The notes under the pieces are model-generated. The model was not told where the DNA came from, searched no databases, and worked only from the letters and a program-made list of their open reading frames with translations. A DNA stretch of 64,000 nt from positions 8,320 through 72,319 of the forward strand of contig CAKQRD010000011.1 of assembly GCA_934271275.1 (NCBI GenBank), in the 5' to 3' direction. The position numbers and the translations under genes are program-made. Source of the DNA: an uncultured Clostridia bacterium. GTDB lineage: Bacteria > Bacillota > Clostridia > Christensenellales > Borkfalkiaceae. Of the stretch, positions 18,756-27,581 are shown piece by piece; within the stretch, counting starts at the first letter, position 1; every line of letters begins with the position of its first letter.

Positions 18756-20449
18756 TATTTATCCCTCCTTTTTATGAAGGTAATCGCAGCTCCCGCCGCC
18801 GCAAGAGCAGTAATCGCGGAAATCGTGCCGCCGAACACGCCGCTTCCGCAACCGCTTTTTTCTTCCGTAAGTTTTCCGTTCGCGAGCTTGTCGCCTATAA
18901 GGTCGCCGTCGTCCGTTTTCGTCGTATAGTCGTAGTCGGAAGCCTTGTCTATGCGGTTAGACTTATAATCGGGTGCGGGAATAACCTTTTTCACGCCCTC
19001 GAAATCGGTATTTCTAACCGAAAAATTGTCTATTTTGAACTGCGCGGCAGAGTTATATTTGATACCGTTTTTGCTTATCGTCTTTTCGCCGTTAGCGATT
19101 ATGGCAACGTACCCCGTTTTAAGCGAACCCATATCGAACGCGAAATACGGCTCGCCCCACTCTTTTTCGCCCTCGAAACGGTAATAAACTTCTATAAGTC
19201 CGTCGTTCATAGCGAATTTAACGCTTACCGTTCTTTCCGAGATAAAATCTTTATCCCAAAGGCTGAAAGACGTGCCGTTATAGCCGTTGTGCATAGGAAC
19301 TTCCGCTTTGGACGACCAGCTCCGCCCGTCAAACGCTTTATCGTAAACGACGTATCTCGCGCCGGCGTAATAGGTCGAGTGATCGACGTCCATAGGAATC
19401 CCCTCGAAATTCAGCCACGTTCCGTTTTTGATAACGTGGTCAAGGTTCACGTCGGAGGAATCGAGTCCGAACGCTATTCCGAACCAGCCGCTTATAAGCC
19501 CCGTAATGGTTTTGCCCTCGTACGTCGCTTCCGCGCGGAGGTCGGAAATATCGAAAGTCAGCTCGAAATTGCTGTATTTGTACCTCGTACTGAAAAACGC
19601 GCCCGCGGTGTTGTTGAACCAGAGCTTGCCGTCCGCAACCGAAAGATTAGTCGGCGCAAACGGAGAAGCGTCGCTGTGAGAATAGAACATATTCGCGTTA
19701 TAGCCGTTATCGAACGTTTCAACGTAATCGACAGTTTCGGGCGCTTCGTAGCGATAACCGTAAATCTCCGTATCGCTTAAATAAATTTCGTTCGCGCCCG
19801 AAGACAGGAACGCCGCAAAGCCCGCAGCGTCTACCCCGAGCTTATATTCCTTATAAGTCCTGCCGTTTATTTTGAACGTAAGCTCGTTACTCGTCGTAAC
19901 CTCCGCGCCCACGGTAAACTCCGAACCGAGCTTTATCGAAGGAAATTCGCGGGAGGCGTAAATATCCGTCGCCGCGCCCTCTTTGCGGTATTCCGCCGCG
20001 CCTATTTTAATACAACCCTTCCCTTCCGATACGGTTATGGCAAACGTGTTTGCCGCACCCTTTGCCGCGGTAAAACTGCCGAGTCCGAATATCGCGGAAA
20101 ACTCTCCGCCTTCCGCAAAGCTTTTCGCGTTAAGGGTAATCGTTGCCGAAAACAGCACGGGAACGCCGTAATCTTTAAAGTTCGCGATATAGGCTTTCGC
20201 AACGAGCGAACTTTCCGTTTTATCGGGAGAAAAAATCGCTTTTCCGTTCTTCGCCGTGACGCCGTTTATAAAGAAATCGCCCGAACTTATTTTGTTTTCG
20301 CCTATCGAAGAAGCGGATACAACGAGCGAGCGGGAAGCCCCAGCGCTTGCCTTTTTCGCGCCCGTGCCGAGCGTCCCCGCCGCCGCGAAAAGCGCGAACG
20401 CGAACGCCATAACCGCCACGAATATTCTTATATAAATTTTCTTTTTCAT
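18755..20449 (-). CDS. Secreted beta-sandwich protein with C-terminal Cys-Gly membrane anchor
   Basis: A 564-residue exported protein. It has a signal peptide (about 1-36, cleavage near KKASA), two regions resembling laminin-G or concanavalin-like sandwich folds (for example LISGWFGIAFGLDSS and YYRFEGEKEWGEPYFAFDMG), and a C-terminal end SGCGSG, hydrophobic segment, KRRDK. That tail has the three-part layout of a protein-sorting signal and recurs at 47503-51660 (SGCGCSG, hydrophobic segment, KKRKV). I infer a surface-anchored glycan-binding protein. No catalytic motif is recognised. It is coupled to the GH-like gene downstream by a one-base overlap. Confidence 0.65.
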   Translation of the reverse strand: MKKKIYIRIFVAVMAFAFALFAAAGTLGTGAKKASAGASRSLVVSASSIGENKISSGDFFINGVTAKNGKAIFSPDKTESSLVAKAYIANFKDYGVPVLFSATITLNAKSFAEGGEFSAIFGLGSFTAAKGAANTFAITVSEGKGCIKIGAAEYRKEGAATDIYASREFPSIKLGSEFTVGAEVTTSNELTFKINGRTYKEYKLGVDAAGFAAFLSSGANEIYLSDTEIYGYRYEAPETVDYVETFDNGYNANMFYSHSDASPFAPTNLSVADGKLWFNNTAGAFFSTRYKYSNFELTFDISDLRAEATYEGKTITGLISGWFGIAFGLDSSDVNLDHVIKNGTWLNFEGIPMDVDHSTYYAGARYVVYDKAFDGRSWSSKAEVPMHNGYNGTSFSLWDKDFISERTVSVKFAMNDGLIEVYYRFEGEKEWGEPYFAFDMGSLKTGYVAIIANGEKTISKNGIKYNSAAQFKIDNFSVRNTDFEGVKKVIPAPDYKSNRIDKASDYDYTTKTDDGDLIGDKLANGKLTEEKSGCGSGVFGGTISAITALAAAGAAITFIKRRDK

Positions 20450-20483
20450 TTTCCGGTTATCCTTTTAACGGTTACTCTTACGA

Positions 20484-21986
20484 TTAAACGTTTTTCGACC
20501 ACTCGTTCCAGTTTTCTTTTATGATGCTCAATATATCGTTCCAAAGAGCTTCCGCGTCTTTACGCGCCGCCGAGTTCGTCGTCCAGACCTTATCCGCAAA
20601 CGCAAGACTTGCGAACTGATTAGTACTGCTGTTTATAAAAAGACGGGATTTGGTCATCGTGTTCGTAATCGCGGTAAGATTTTCCGCAAAATCGAACTGC
20701 TGCTTGTTCCATTCGGGAATTGCGGAAGCGTCGAAAGCGGAAGAATCCGCAAGACGAGCGGAAGCGGGAAGCTTCGTCGCTCTGTTATAAGCCGCTATGC
20801 CCTTATCCGAATAGAAATACTTCAAAAATTCTTTCGCGCCGTCCTTCGCGGGGGAATATTCGGGAATAAAAACGTATTGTTCGGAAGCGTTGTTATACAT
20901 AATGGTTCTCGCTTCCTTTATCTTTGCAAAATCGTTTGCGGAGCAAAGTTCGCTTTTTTCCTTGCCCGCGTCCACTTCGTCTATAATCGCCGCAAGGGTG
21001 GAATCGCTCATAGAAGTGTTTTCAAGTTTTTCCACTATGCTGCTGATAACGGGGAATCTCATCATTTTGACGTTCGTCTTAGTGCCGGTGGACTCGTTCA
21101 TAAGCCAGTTGCCGTTTACCATCATAATCGCGCCGCCGTCGAGATAAACCGCCTGCGCGTCGGTAAACGTACCCGTACTCGACCTCGAAACGGTGTCGGG
21201 CGTCAGAAGACTTTCCACGACTTCGAGCGCTTTGTATCTGCCGTCTTTCTTTTCAAACACTTCGCGCGAGGGGGAATTGCCGTTCTCGTCTTTTAACGCG
21301 AGCATATTGTTATAATAATAATCGAGTCCGTCGTACTGCGCTTCCCAGGTCATAACGGAATAGTTCCAGTAACCGTTGTTGTTCGTGTCGCTGTAAAGAA
21401 TCCACGGATAGGGCTTGCTTCCGTCCTGCGCGTGAAGAGCGGCGAAGGTCGCGGTAAGACTTTCGAGTTCCTTCGTCGTTCTCGGAACTTTATACGTCGT
21501 GCCGTCGATATAGTCCGCGTTATAAGCTATTCCGCACCAGCCGTTTCCGTAAGTAAGAAAACGAGTCGTTCCGTCCGCTTCCTTAACGCCGTTAAGAAGG
21601 TAATCGTAATATTTTTGTCTTATGGTAAGGCTTTCGCCCTCCGCTTTGCTGTCCAGAACGTCGTCGAGCTTAACGAAATCGTCGTTATACTGATAAGTGT
21701 TAAGCATCGTGAAATACAAGTCGTAAGTATTGTTTTTCCCGAGTTCGAGGGTTTTGATGATCTGATTTGCCGTACCCGTTTCCACGGTCACGGTATATTC
21801 CGACTGCGCCGCGTTAAAGCTTTCGGCTATATCTTCTATAAAATCCGTGCCGAGTCCCGATTTCCAGAAATAAACCTGAATATCGGTAGAAGAATTTTGC
21901 GCGGAATCTCCCCCGCACGCCGCAAACGGAACGACGGCGGTCGCCGCCGCAAGTACGGTTGCCAGAAGCCTTTTTAGTTTTTTCAT
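20484..21986 (-). CDS. Sugar ABC transporter solute-binding lipoprotein
   Basis: A 500-residue extracytoplasmic binding protein of the carbohydrate type 1 family. It starts after AAGGAG, has the signal MKKLKRLLATVLAAATAVVP and lipobox FAAC. The mature part begins IQVYFWKSGLGTDFIEDIAESFN, typical for this family, and includes a membrane-side signature AVYLDGGAIMMVNGNW. It delivers a sugar to the two permeases encoded just upstream. No ATPase gene is linked; such systems commonly use a shared MsmK-type ATPase. Substrate is unknown but the operon points to a plant- or mucin-type oligosaccharide. Confidence 0.9.
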   Translation of the reverse strand: MKKLKRLLATVLAAATAVVPFAACGGDSAQNSSTDIQVYFWKSGLGTDFIEDIAESFNAAQSEYTVTVETGTANQIIKTLELGKNNTYDLYFTMLNTYQYNDDFVKLDDVLDSKAEGESLTIRQKYYDYLLNGVKEADGTTRFLTYGNGWCGIAYNADYIDGTTYKVPRTTKELESLTATFAALHAQDGSKPYPWILYSDTNNNGYWNYSVMTWEAQYDGLDYYYNNMLALKDENGNSPSREVFEKKDGRYKALEVVESLLTPDTVSRSSTGTFTDAQAVYLDGGAIMMVNGNWLMNESTGTKTNVKMMRFPVISSIVEKLENTSMSDSTLAAIIDEVDAGKEKSELCSANDFAKIKEARTIMYNNASEQYVFIPEYSPAKDGAKEFLKYFYSDKGIAAYNRATKLPASARLADSSAFDASAIPEWNKQQFDFAENLTAITNTMTKSRLFINSSTNQFASLAFADKVWTTNSAARKDAEALWNDILSIIKENWNEWSKNV

Positions 21987-22089
21987 AATTCACTCCTTGT
22001 TCTTCACGCCGTTACGGCGCTGTTTTTGTTTTATTTAATCGTTTATGGCTTATAAAGCGGCTTTCGGCTCGCCGCTGTCGCGGCAAGAC

Positions 22090-22109
22090 GAAAAGGACGA
22101 GTCCTTTTC
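22090..22109 (-). other. Intercistronic hairpin
   Basis: GAAAAGGAC and GTCCTTTTC form a perfect 9-bp stem with a 2-base centre in the 180-base gap between the permease and binding-protein genes. It may set relative expression of the binding protein, as is common in such operons. No clear T tract follows on the minus strand. Confidence 0.4.
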
Positions 22110-22165
22110 TTTTCGTTAACGGGTTTTCCCAAAAAATTTACTTTTTTAACCCGTTCGTCCGAATT

Positions 22166-23035
22166 TTACTCTTTGATACCGCCGAGCGAAACGTTGTTCA
22201 TGAGCGCGTTGTTAAAGCACGCGAACATTACGAGCGGCGGAAGCAGAGATATAAAGCACGCCGCGTACAGAATATCCATTCTCGATTCGTACGTCATATC
22301 CTGCTCGAAGAGATATATGCCGACGGCGAGAGTGGGAAGCTTCGGAAGGTATATGAGCGCGGTCGCGTAAGAGTTCCATTCGGTCATCCATAAAAGAAGA
22401 AATAGCGAACCGAACATAGTGACCGATTGCGGAAGCATAATCTTAAAATAAATCTGCCAATGATTCGCGCCGTCTATCTGCGCCGCCTCCGCGTAGCTCC
22501 ACGATACGCCTTTGTAAAAGGCAAAGAAGTACATATAATAAATGGAGAACGCATTGAGCGACGTGAATATCATCAGCCGCGAATTGAGAAAATGCAGGTT
22601 ATATAAAAGCTTATACATAGAAGAGGTAGAACCGTATATAGGCAGCGTGATTACCACCAGAACTATCAGATACACCGCTTTCGAGCCGAAAAATTTGTAT
22701 TTCGAGGTGACGTAAGCCATCATAGAAGTAATCGTTATACAGAGAAACGGTCCGAGCATACAAAAATACAGACTGTTTAACAGCATATCGAGAAAGCTGT
22801 TTTTGTTCACCGAAAGCTTACTGAAAACTTCTATATAGTTATGCGGCGAAAGCTTGCCCGAAAAGCCGAACGGATCGACTTTAAGATCGAGAGAGCCTCT
22901 CATTCCCGAAAAAAAGCACCAGAAAATCATATAGACGTAAGAAAACGCGAACAAAGCGAATATTACGAAAACTATCGAGAACAGTACCCTTTCCGAAGGG
23001 GAACGTCTTTGAAAAATTCTTTTTTTGTCTTTCAT
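22166..23035 (-). CDS. Sugar ABC transporter permease, MalG type
   Basis: A 289-residue inner-membrane protein with six predicted hydrophobic segments. The EAA loop (YAEAAQIDGANHWQIYFKIM, about 190-209) contacts the ATPase. The ATG follows a run of G (GGGGGGAGAT) that itself overlaps the end of the upstream permease gene. It forms the membrane channel with the product of 23048-23992, fed by the binding protein at 20484-21986. Confidence 0.9.
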   Translation of the reverse strand: MKDKKRIFQRRSPSERVLFSIVFVIFALFAFSYVYMIFWCFFSGMRGSLDLKVDPFGFSGKLSPHNYIEVFSKLSVNKNSFLDMLLNSLYFCMLGPFLCITITSMMAYVTSKYKFFGSKAVYLIVLVVITLPIYGSTSSMYKLLYNLHFLNSRLMIFTSLNAFSIYYMYFFAFYKGVSWSYAEAAQIDGANHWQIYFKIMLPQSVTMFGSLFLLLWMTEWNSYATALIYLPKLPTLAVGIYLFEQDMTYESRMDILYAACFISLLPPLVMFACFNNALMNNVSLGGIKE

Positions 23036-23047
23036 ATCTCCCCCCCC

Positions 23048-23992
23048 TCAATACGTCGTTTCTTCTATTCTCGAAACGAGGAATTTTCTTACGATAACCG
23101 CTATTATACAGGATACGGCGGTGAGCAGAAGTCCCATTGCCGAAGCCTGATACAGATAGCCCGAAGTCAGCGGATTCGTTGAACGCTGAACCCTTATATA
23201 AATCCAGTTAGCTACGGTCTGCGTATTGTAATCGCCGCCGTTCGCGAGCAAAAACACGTTACCCGATGCGCCGAATATTCCCGCAAGCTGTAACGTAACC
23301 ATAAGCACGAAAGTCGGCCACACGAGCGGAAGAATTATCCCGAACATCTCGCGCGCCCAGTTCACTCCGTCGAGCCGCGCCGATTCTATAACCGAATCGG
23401 GGATTCTGGAAAAAGTGCCGCCCCAGACTATAAGATTGCCGGGGAAAGTAAGCCATATATAATTAAGGAATATCATTTTGTTGGCAAAATTCGGGTCTTT
23501 AAGCGGATCTACCAGCTCGTAATCTATACCCGATATTTTTTCGAGGAATTTCGGGAAGAAGTTTTCGGGCGAGCAGAACTTGATGAAAAAGAAACTGACC
23601 ACGACCGCGGAAACTATCTGCGGCAGATAAAAAAGCACCCTGAACAACCTGTAACCGAAAATCTTTTTGTAAATAAAATAGGAAACGAAAAGACTTATCG
23701 GGAACATTATAATCTGTATACCGAACGTCTTGAAGGTGTTTGCGAAAGCAAGTTGCAGGTTTTCTACCGGATTGTTAGAACCGTTTTTTATCTTATCGAA
23801 AATCCACGCGAAGTTTTCGAGAGTGAAACGAAGTTCGCCCTTTTCCGGCAGTTGAAAAGCCATAAGAATAGAATTGAAATTAACGTAAACGTAGAAAATA
23901 AGAAAGGAGATAACGGGTACTATCATAAAAGACAGTATAAACAGCGTCTCCTCCGTCTTTTTCTTTTTTAAATTCTCATCCTTTTTTACCAT
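23048..23992 (-). CDS. Sugar ABC transporter permease, MalF type
   Basis: A 314-residue membrane protein. The longer frame from 24085 begins inside the -35 box, so the start chosen is MVKKDENLKK at 23992, which follows GGAGGAGAACGA. It has six hydrophobic segments and an EAA loop (VIESARLDGVNWAREMFGII). It is the first gene of the 20-kb operon. The predicted leader is about 57 bases. Confidence 0.9.
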   Translation of the reverse strand: MVKKDENLKKKKTEETLFILSFMIVPVISFLIFYVYVNFNSILMAFQLPEKGELRFTLENFAWIFDKIKNGSNNPVENLQLAFANTFKTFGIQIIMFPISLFVSYFIYKKIFGYRLFRVLFYLPQIVSAVVVSFFFIKFCSPENFFPKFLEKISGIDYELVDPLKDPNFANKMIFLNYIWLTFPGNLIVWGGTFSRIPDSVIESARLDGVNWAREMFGIILPLVWPTFVLMVTLQLAGIFGASGNVFLLANGGDYNTQTVANWIYIRVQRSTNPLTSGYLYQASAMGLLLTAVSCIIAVIVRKFLVSRIEETTY

Positions 23993-24056
23993 TCGTTCTC
24001 CTCCGAACACCAACGTTTTCAATGGCAAACGGGCATAGTTCTCCCTATTTTTTTTG

Positions 24057-24085
24057 ATTATAACACGCCCTACTTTACTCGTCAA
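24057..24085 (-). promoter_or_regulatory. Sigma-A promoter of the 20-kb glycan operon
   Basis: On the minus strand, TTGACG (24080-24085) and TATAAT (24057-24062) are spaced by exactly 17 bases. The predicted start is near 24050. No other good promoter or terminator was seen down to 3964, and the genes are closely packed, so this may drive all of them. Confidence 0.75.
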
Positions 24086-24099
24086 TATCCCAACTCGTC

Positions 24100-24172
24100 T
24101 ATTTCTTACTCTCTATTATCCTGTTTTTCGCTGTATTGCGCTAAACGTTTTATTTCTTACTCTCGGTTATCC
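24100..24172 (-). promoter_or_regulatory. Operator pair upstream of the 20-kb operon
   Basis: Two copies of the 22-base site: 24100-24121 and 24151-24172, both containing TATTTCTTACTCTC and ending TTATCC on the plus strand. The near copy is 15 bases from the -35 box and the far copy is 51 bases further, exactly as at 2868-2940. This marks the two transcription units as one regulon. Confidence 0.7.
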
Positions 24173-24390
24173 ATAGTATTCTCTTAATTTGCCAAAGCAT
24201 TTAAAAAAACCGCCCGCGTCTGATATAGTTTAGCGGGCAGCGTTACCTCAATGTAGAATTTTGGTTTATTTTACGATAGACAAATAAATCAAAGTTTAGC
24301 GAAAAACGCTTGACGATTTTAAGAACGGTAAAATGAATCAGGTTTTTTGCGACCGAACTAGATGTAAAATTTTCTGCGAGAAGAGTATAC

Positions 24391-24448
24391 CGCGCCACCT
24401 TGATAATATACAAGCGCCGTGCTTCGCACGCCGTATCAAGGTGGCGCG
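24391..24448. other. Origin-like hairpin with CTTGATA nick motif
   Basis: A perfect 15-bp inverted repeat (CGCGCCACCTTGATA / TATCAAGGTGGCGCG) around a 28-base loop that can fold further. CTTGATA is the nick-site core known from pC194-type plasmids and phiX174. It lies at the left edge of the element copy. Confidence 0.55.
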
Positions 24449-24634
24449 TTTTGCACGGGGTTATGTCGGTAAAACAGGCTAAATTTCGTTAGTTTTAATC
24501 TAAACTACATATCTGTTATGTGCTTTTTGGGGTATATAATTCCCTCGTCCTAACAAACACGACTATAAAATCTTAACCTTATACCTACTTTTAAGCGGCT
24601 ATCGCCGATTAAAAGTAACCGGTAGATTAAACGC

Positions 24635-24676
24635 GCGGCGGGAACGACCGCTAAACCGCTTTTTCGTCCCCGCCGC
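24635..24676. other. GC-rich hairpin of the element
   Basis: GCGGCGGGAACGA and TCGTCCCCGCCGC pair over 13 positions with one mismatch. The perfect version is at 60871-60912. It may be a single-strand origin or terminator of the element. Confidence 0.45.
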
Positions 24677-24727
24677 TTTCCGCGTTTTACACTCTCTCTC
24701 ATATTTTTCCCTTTTCTTTACACGCCG

Positions 24728-24756
24728 AAAAACGCCGCTTTTCACCTCGGCGTTTT
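24728..24756 (-). terminator. Terminator of the rep remnant
   Basis: On the minus strand a stem ACGCCG/CGGCGT followed by TTTTT lies about 25 bases after the rep stop. The equivalent structure follows the intact rep gene at 60964-60990. Confidence 0.65.
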
Positions 24757-24779
24757 TTTTGTACTTGTATGCCTTTCTC

Positions 24780-25361
24780 TTACGCGCTCATAAACAGTTC
24801 CCGCATCGATAACTGTTTCGGCTTGTAATTAAGTATATCTCTCTCCCGGCTTATCACGTCGTCGAATAATACCACCTTTTCAACGTAGTCGAACATCTCT
24901 CCCGCTATATCCCTGTCCTTTACCTTTATACACACCTCCGAAGGTATCCCCCTCGAATATACTATCTTCTCTCCCGATTTAGATATATCCTTCAACAGAT
25001 AGTTTATCGTATTCCCGTGCGTTATCTCCTTTTCGTTTACAGGTCGGAAATCGTTCCTTCCGAATCCGTCCTCGAAAAACGTATTTATCCTTGTTATCGT
25101 AATCTTACCGCTTTTCTTGTTGTAGTCCTTCTTTTCGTAAATATTCCCTATCATCTCTCCGTCCGGTATATACATAAGCGCGTGAAAGTGTAATCTCTCC
25201 GTTTCCGGCGCGTTCTCGAATACTCCCATATATCTCCACCTTCTCCTTGTATGTAAGTTAGATAAACACTTTCTTAACTTCTTTCTGAAACTCTCTTCCG
25301 TCTGCTTTTTATCGTCGTAGGTAAACGTTACGAAGTAATTCCAACGATTAAGGTATGCTTT
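24780..25361 (-). pseudogene. Rep (HUH replication initiator) fragment
   Basis: About 190 codons match the last 60 percent of the Rep at 61014-61973, beginning KAYLNRWNYFVTFTYDD. The HFHAL metal motif and the YLLK block are kept, but the Tyr after YLLK is Asp here (YLLKD instead of YLLKY). The N-terminal third is missing, replaced by IS30-type sequence, so the open frame to 25409 contains foreign codons. Non-functional remnant. Confidence 0.85.
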
Positions 25362-25503
25362 TCCCGAAAAGCACGGATTTCCGTAATATTTCGGAAGAGG
25401 AGATAGCAAAAAACGAGGAATGGTTAAACAATTATCCCCGCGGAGTCTAAATTACCATACGCCCCAAGAACTTTTTGATTACTATCTTTCGTTAATAGAT
25501 TAA
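25362..25503 (+). pseudogene. IS30-family transposase C-terminal remnant
   Basis: On the plus strand one frame reads FPKSTDFRNISEEEIAKNEE then WLNNYP. After a one-base change in a C run (25436-25439) the next frame reads PRSLNYHTPQELFDYYLSL to a stop at 25503. This is the typical C-terminal end of IS30-type transposases (FPKGTDF...NNRPRK.LNY.TP.E.F). The catalytic core is absent. It marks an old insertion that cut the rep gene. Confidence 0.75.
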
Positions 25504-25558
25504 AATTTTTTGAAAAAACGTAATTATTTCTTGACATATACGAAGGGTATCTCGATTA

Positions 25559-26119
25559 TTATTCTGCGAGCGATTCGTCTACGACGACGTTCGCTTCTTT
25601 ATACGCCGAAAGCAAAGCTTCTTTCACCTTCTCGTGCGACACCCTGATTGTAATTTTGGATAAATCGAGGTCGTCGAACGCGCCGCCGAATCCTGCCATA
25701 AACAAGCTTGACTGCTGCATTTTTAATACTATCGTTTCAAGATTGTCGCAACCTTTGAAAATTCTGACGCCGAAGTATACGACCGAACTCGGTATCACGA
25801 CGGTTTTCATGTTTTTTGCGTTTTCAAAAGCCCTCGACTTAATCCCCGTCACGGTGCGAAAATTTCCGTTGTCGTCGAACGAGGAAGCAATCTCCACGGT
25901 TTGGGGAGCTTCTCCTTTATACCCCTTTACAAAACCGTATCTTACGGTATCGAACTGCGCGCCCGTAGTCGTTTCGTAGGCGTACTTAATCTGAAATTCG
26001 ACCTTATCGGGAGGATTGATTTTATCTTTTATAACTTTGGTATAAAGAAAATACCCTCCCGCGGCTATCGCCGCAATAAGAACGAGTCCCCCTATCAACG
26101 TACATAATTTTTTTATCAT
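25559..26119 (-). CDS. Membrane-anchored BspA-type leucine-rich repeat protein
   Basis: A 186-residue protein with an N-terminal membrane anchor (residues about 5-27) and a short extracellular part. FRTVTGIKSRAFENAKNMKT and VVIPSSVVYFGVRIFKGC are LRR_5 repeats, common in surface proteins of gut Bacillota. The ribosome site is weak. It is the last gene of the 36.1-25.6 kb block. Probably a protein- or glycan-binding surface protein; partner unknown. Confidence 0.65.
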   Translation of the reverse strand: MIKKLCTLIGGLVLIAAIAAGGYFLYTKVIKDKINPPDKVEFQIKYAYETTTGAQFDTVRYGFVKGYKGEAPQTVEIASSFDDNGNFRTVTGIKSRAFENAKNMKTVVIPSSVVYFGVRIFKGCDNLETIVLKMQQSSLFMAGFGGAFDDLDLSKITIRVSHEKVKEALLSAYKEANVVVDESLAE

Positions 26120-26188
26120 AAACGTACCCCCGCATAATTTTTTTAAGCAGAGCCGCCCGTGATAAACGCGAACGGCTCACGCTTTTTG

Positions 26189-27505
26189 CTAATGCACTAC
26201 ATAGCACAAGTTCATCTTACATTCCGGTTCAATCCAGTCGAAAACGTACGAATTATCTATCAGTATATAGTACGTATTGAGCGTAGTCGACGAGGTCGTA
26301 AGATTTTTGTCGAAAGTCAGTTCTATCCTTCCTTCATGCCCCGAAGCAATCACGTTTCCGAAGCTGTCGAACACGGTTATCATCAGGTTGCTGTTAAAAA
26401 GCAAAGTGCGCGGCGACTGTCCTTCTTCGATCGTGATATACCACCAGTAATGCGGAAGCCCCCAGAAAGACGACTGTACTTCCTGCCACGCCCTGTCGGG
26501 TACTTTGTTGAACACTTGGCTCCCCGGAAGGTTCTTGTTGTACTGATGAGAAACGCCCGCCATAGTGCGCACGACGTATACGTCGAGTTCTTTTTCTTTA
26601 CAAATCCAGCCTCCGTTCTCGTCGGTATAACCTGCCGCGTCTTTCAGAGATTCAAATTCTATGTACTCCGATCGTTCGTCCACTCTTCCGATAAGATTTA
26701 TGAAATGTCTTTCCACCCACATTAGTTCTTTGCCGTCTTCGTAAGTATCATATTTATAAAACCCGTAACTTTCGTAGCCTTGCCACCTTGCAAGCGCAGT
26801 ACCTTCGTAAGAACCGACGCGAAGCTCCAACGCCCATTCGAGGTGAAGTCCGTTCTGTCCTATCAGGTTTCCTATATAATCCTTTGCGCGGGCGGCGTAT
26901 TTGAAATTATCGGGATTATAACAAAGCCTTACGGTATTATCGTTTTCGGTTACGTCTCCCATAATAAATATACACGCCGAAGGATCTATGATATACGGAT
27001 CGTTGTACAGAGTTTCTTCGTAAACGCCTTCCTGACTGCAATACCACAACCCCTTTAAGTTCATTTTAGTGCGTTGAACGGGTTGCACGAGATTAAACGG
27101 TTTGCCTTCCGAAACGGCTTCCGCCCAAACGCCGTCTTCGCTTGCGGCGATTCTGACGCGAACGAGATACGCCCCGTTTTCCGTGGGGAAAACGGAAGAA
27201 TATTTTGCATCGTCTTCGCCCGCGGCTTTGTATTCAAAGCCGATCGCGCCGTTTTCCGCCGTGAGTTCGCTTCCTTTTAAAACTACTTCGTCCTGCAAAA
27301 CTTCGTAGCGTTCGCCGCCGAGCACGAGAGGCGTGCCGTCGTTTTCTTTATCGGGAATAGCTTCTGCCGTTATGGATATTCCGCGCGACTTTGCAACCGT
27401 TTCCTTTGAGTCGTCTTTCTTTAAGTCGTCTTTGCAGGCAGCGAGTAAAAAGCAAATTGCCGACAAAATTATCGCCGCCGATATAATCGATTTTCTGTTT
27501 TTCAT
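26189..27505 (-). CDS. Lipoprotein of unknown function
   Basis: A 438-residue lipoprotein (signal MKNRKSIISAAIILSAICFL, lipobox LAAC; AAAGGAG site). An N-terminal approximately 110 residues look like an Ig or FN3-type domain (GAYLVRVRIAASEDGVWAEA). The remainder is rich in Trp and Tyr (SSFWGLPHYWWYITIEEGQ) and unlike any family I recognise. It lies between the 1,599-residue repeat lipoprotein and the LRR protein and is probably cotranscribed with both. Confidence 0.6.
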   Translation of the reverse strand: MKNRKSIISAAIILSAICFLLAACKDDLKKDDSKETVAKSRGISITAEAIPDKENDGTPLVLGGERYEVLQDEVVLKGSELTAENGAIGFEYKAAGEDDAKYSSVFPTENGAYLVRVRIAASEDGVWAEAVSEGKPFNLVQPVQRTKMNLKGLWYCSQEGVYEETLYNDPYIIDPSACIFIMGDVTENDNTVRLCYNPDNFKYAARAKDYIGNLIGQNGLHLEWALELRVGSYEGTALARWQGYESYGFYKYDTYEDGKELMWVERHFINLIGRVDERSEYIEFESLKDAAGYTDENGGWICKEKELDVYVVRTMAGVSHQYNKNLPGSQVFNKVPDRAWQEVQSSFWGLPHYWWYITIEEGQSPRTLLFNSNLMITVFDSFGNVIASGHEGRIELTFDKNLTTSSTTLNTYYILIDNSYVFDWIEPECKMNLCYVVH

Positions 27506-27529
27506 TTACATCTCCTTTTCGGGCGTACG

Positions 27530-27554
27530 AGGGAACGCTTTGAAAGCGTTCCCT
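27530..27554 (-). other. Hairpin before the 438-residue lipoprotein gene
   Basis: GAGGGAACGCTTT and AAGCGTTCCCTC form a 12-bp stem with almost no loop, between the stop at 27582 and the ribosome site. No T tract follows. Likely an intercistronic structure. Confidence 0.45.
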
Positions 27555-27581
27555 CCCGTCCCCGATAGGTTTAACTTTTTA

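Larger units (their letters stand above)
24382..25361. repeat. Truncated copy of the rolling-circle element
   Basis: Most of this stretch matches 60615-61600: an origin-type hairpin, a GC-rich hairpin, a terminator and the 3' two thirds of the rep gene, in the same order and orientation. Similarity starts abruptly at AGAGTATA and ends inside rep at about 25361, where IS30-type sequence begins. Confidence 0.8.

Noticed and set aside
23993..24085. Permease start at the TTG at 24085
   Set aside because: The codon is part of the -35 box; MVKKDENLKK at 23992 follows a clear ribosome site.
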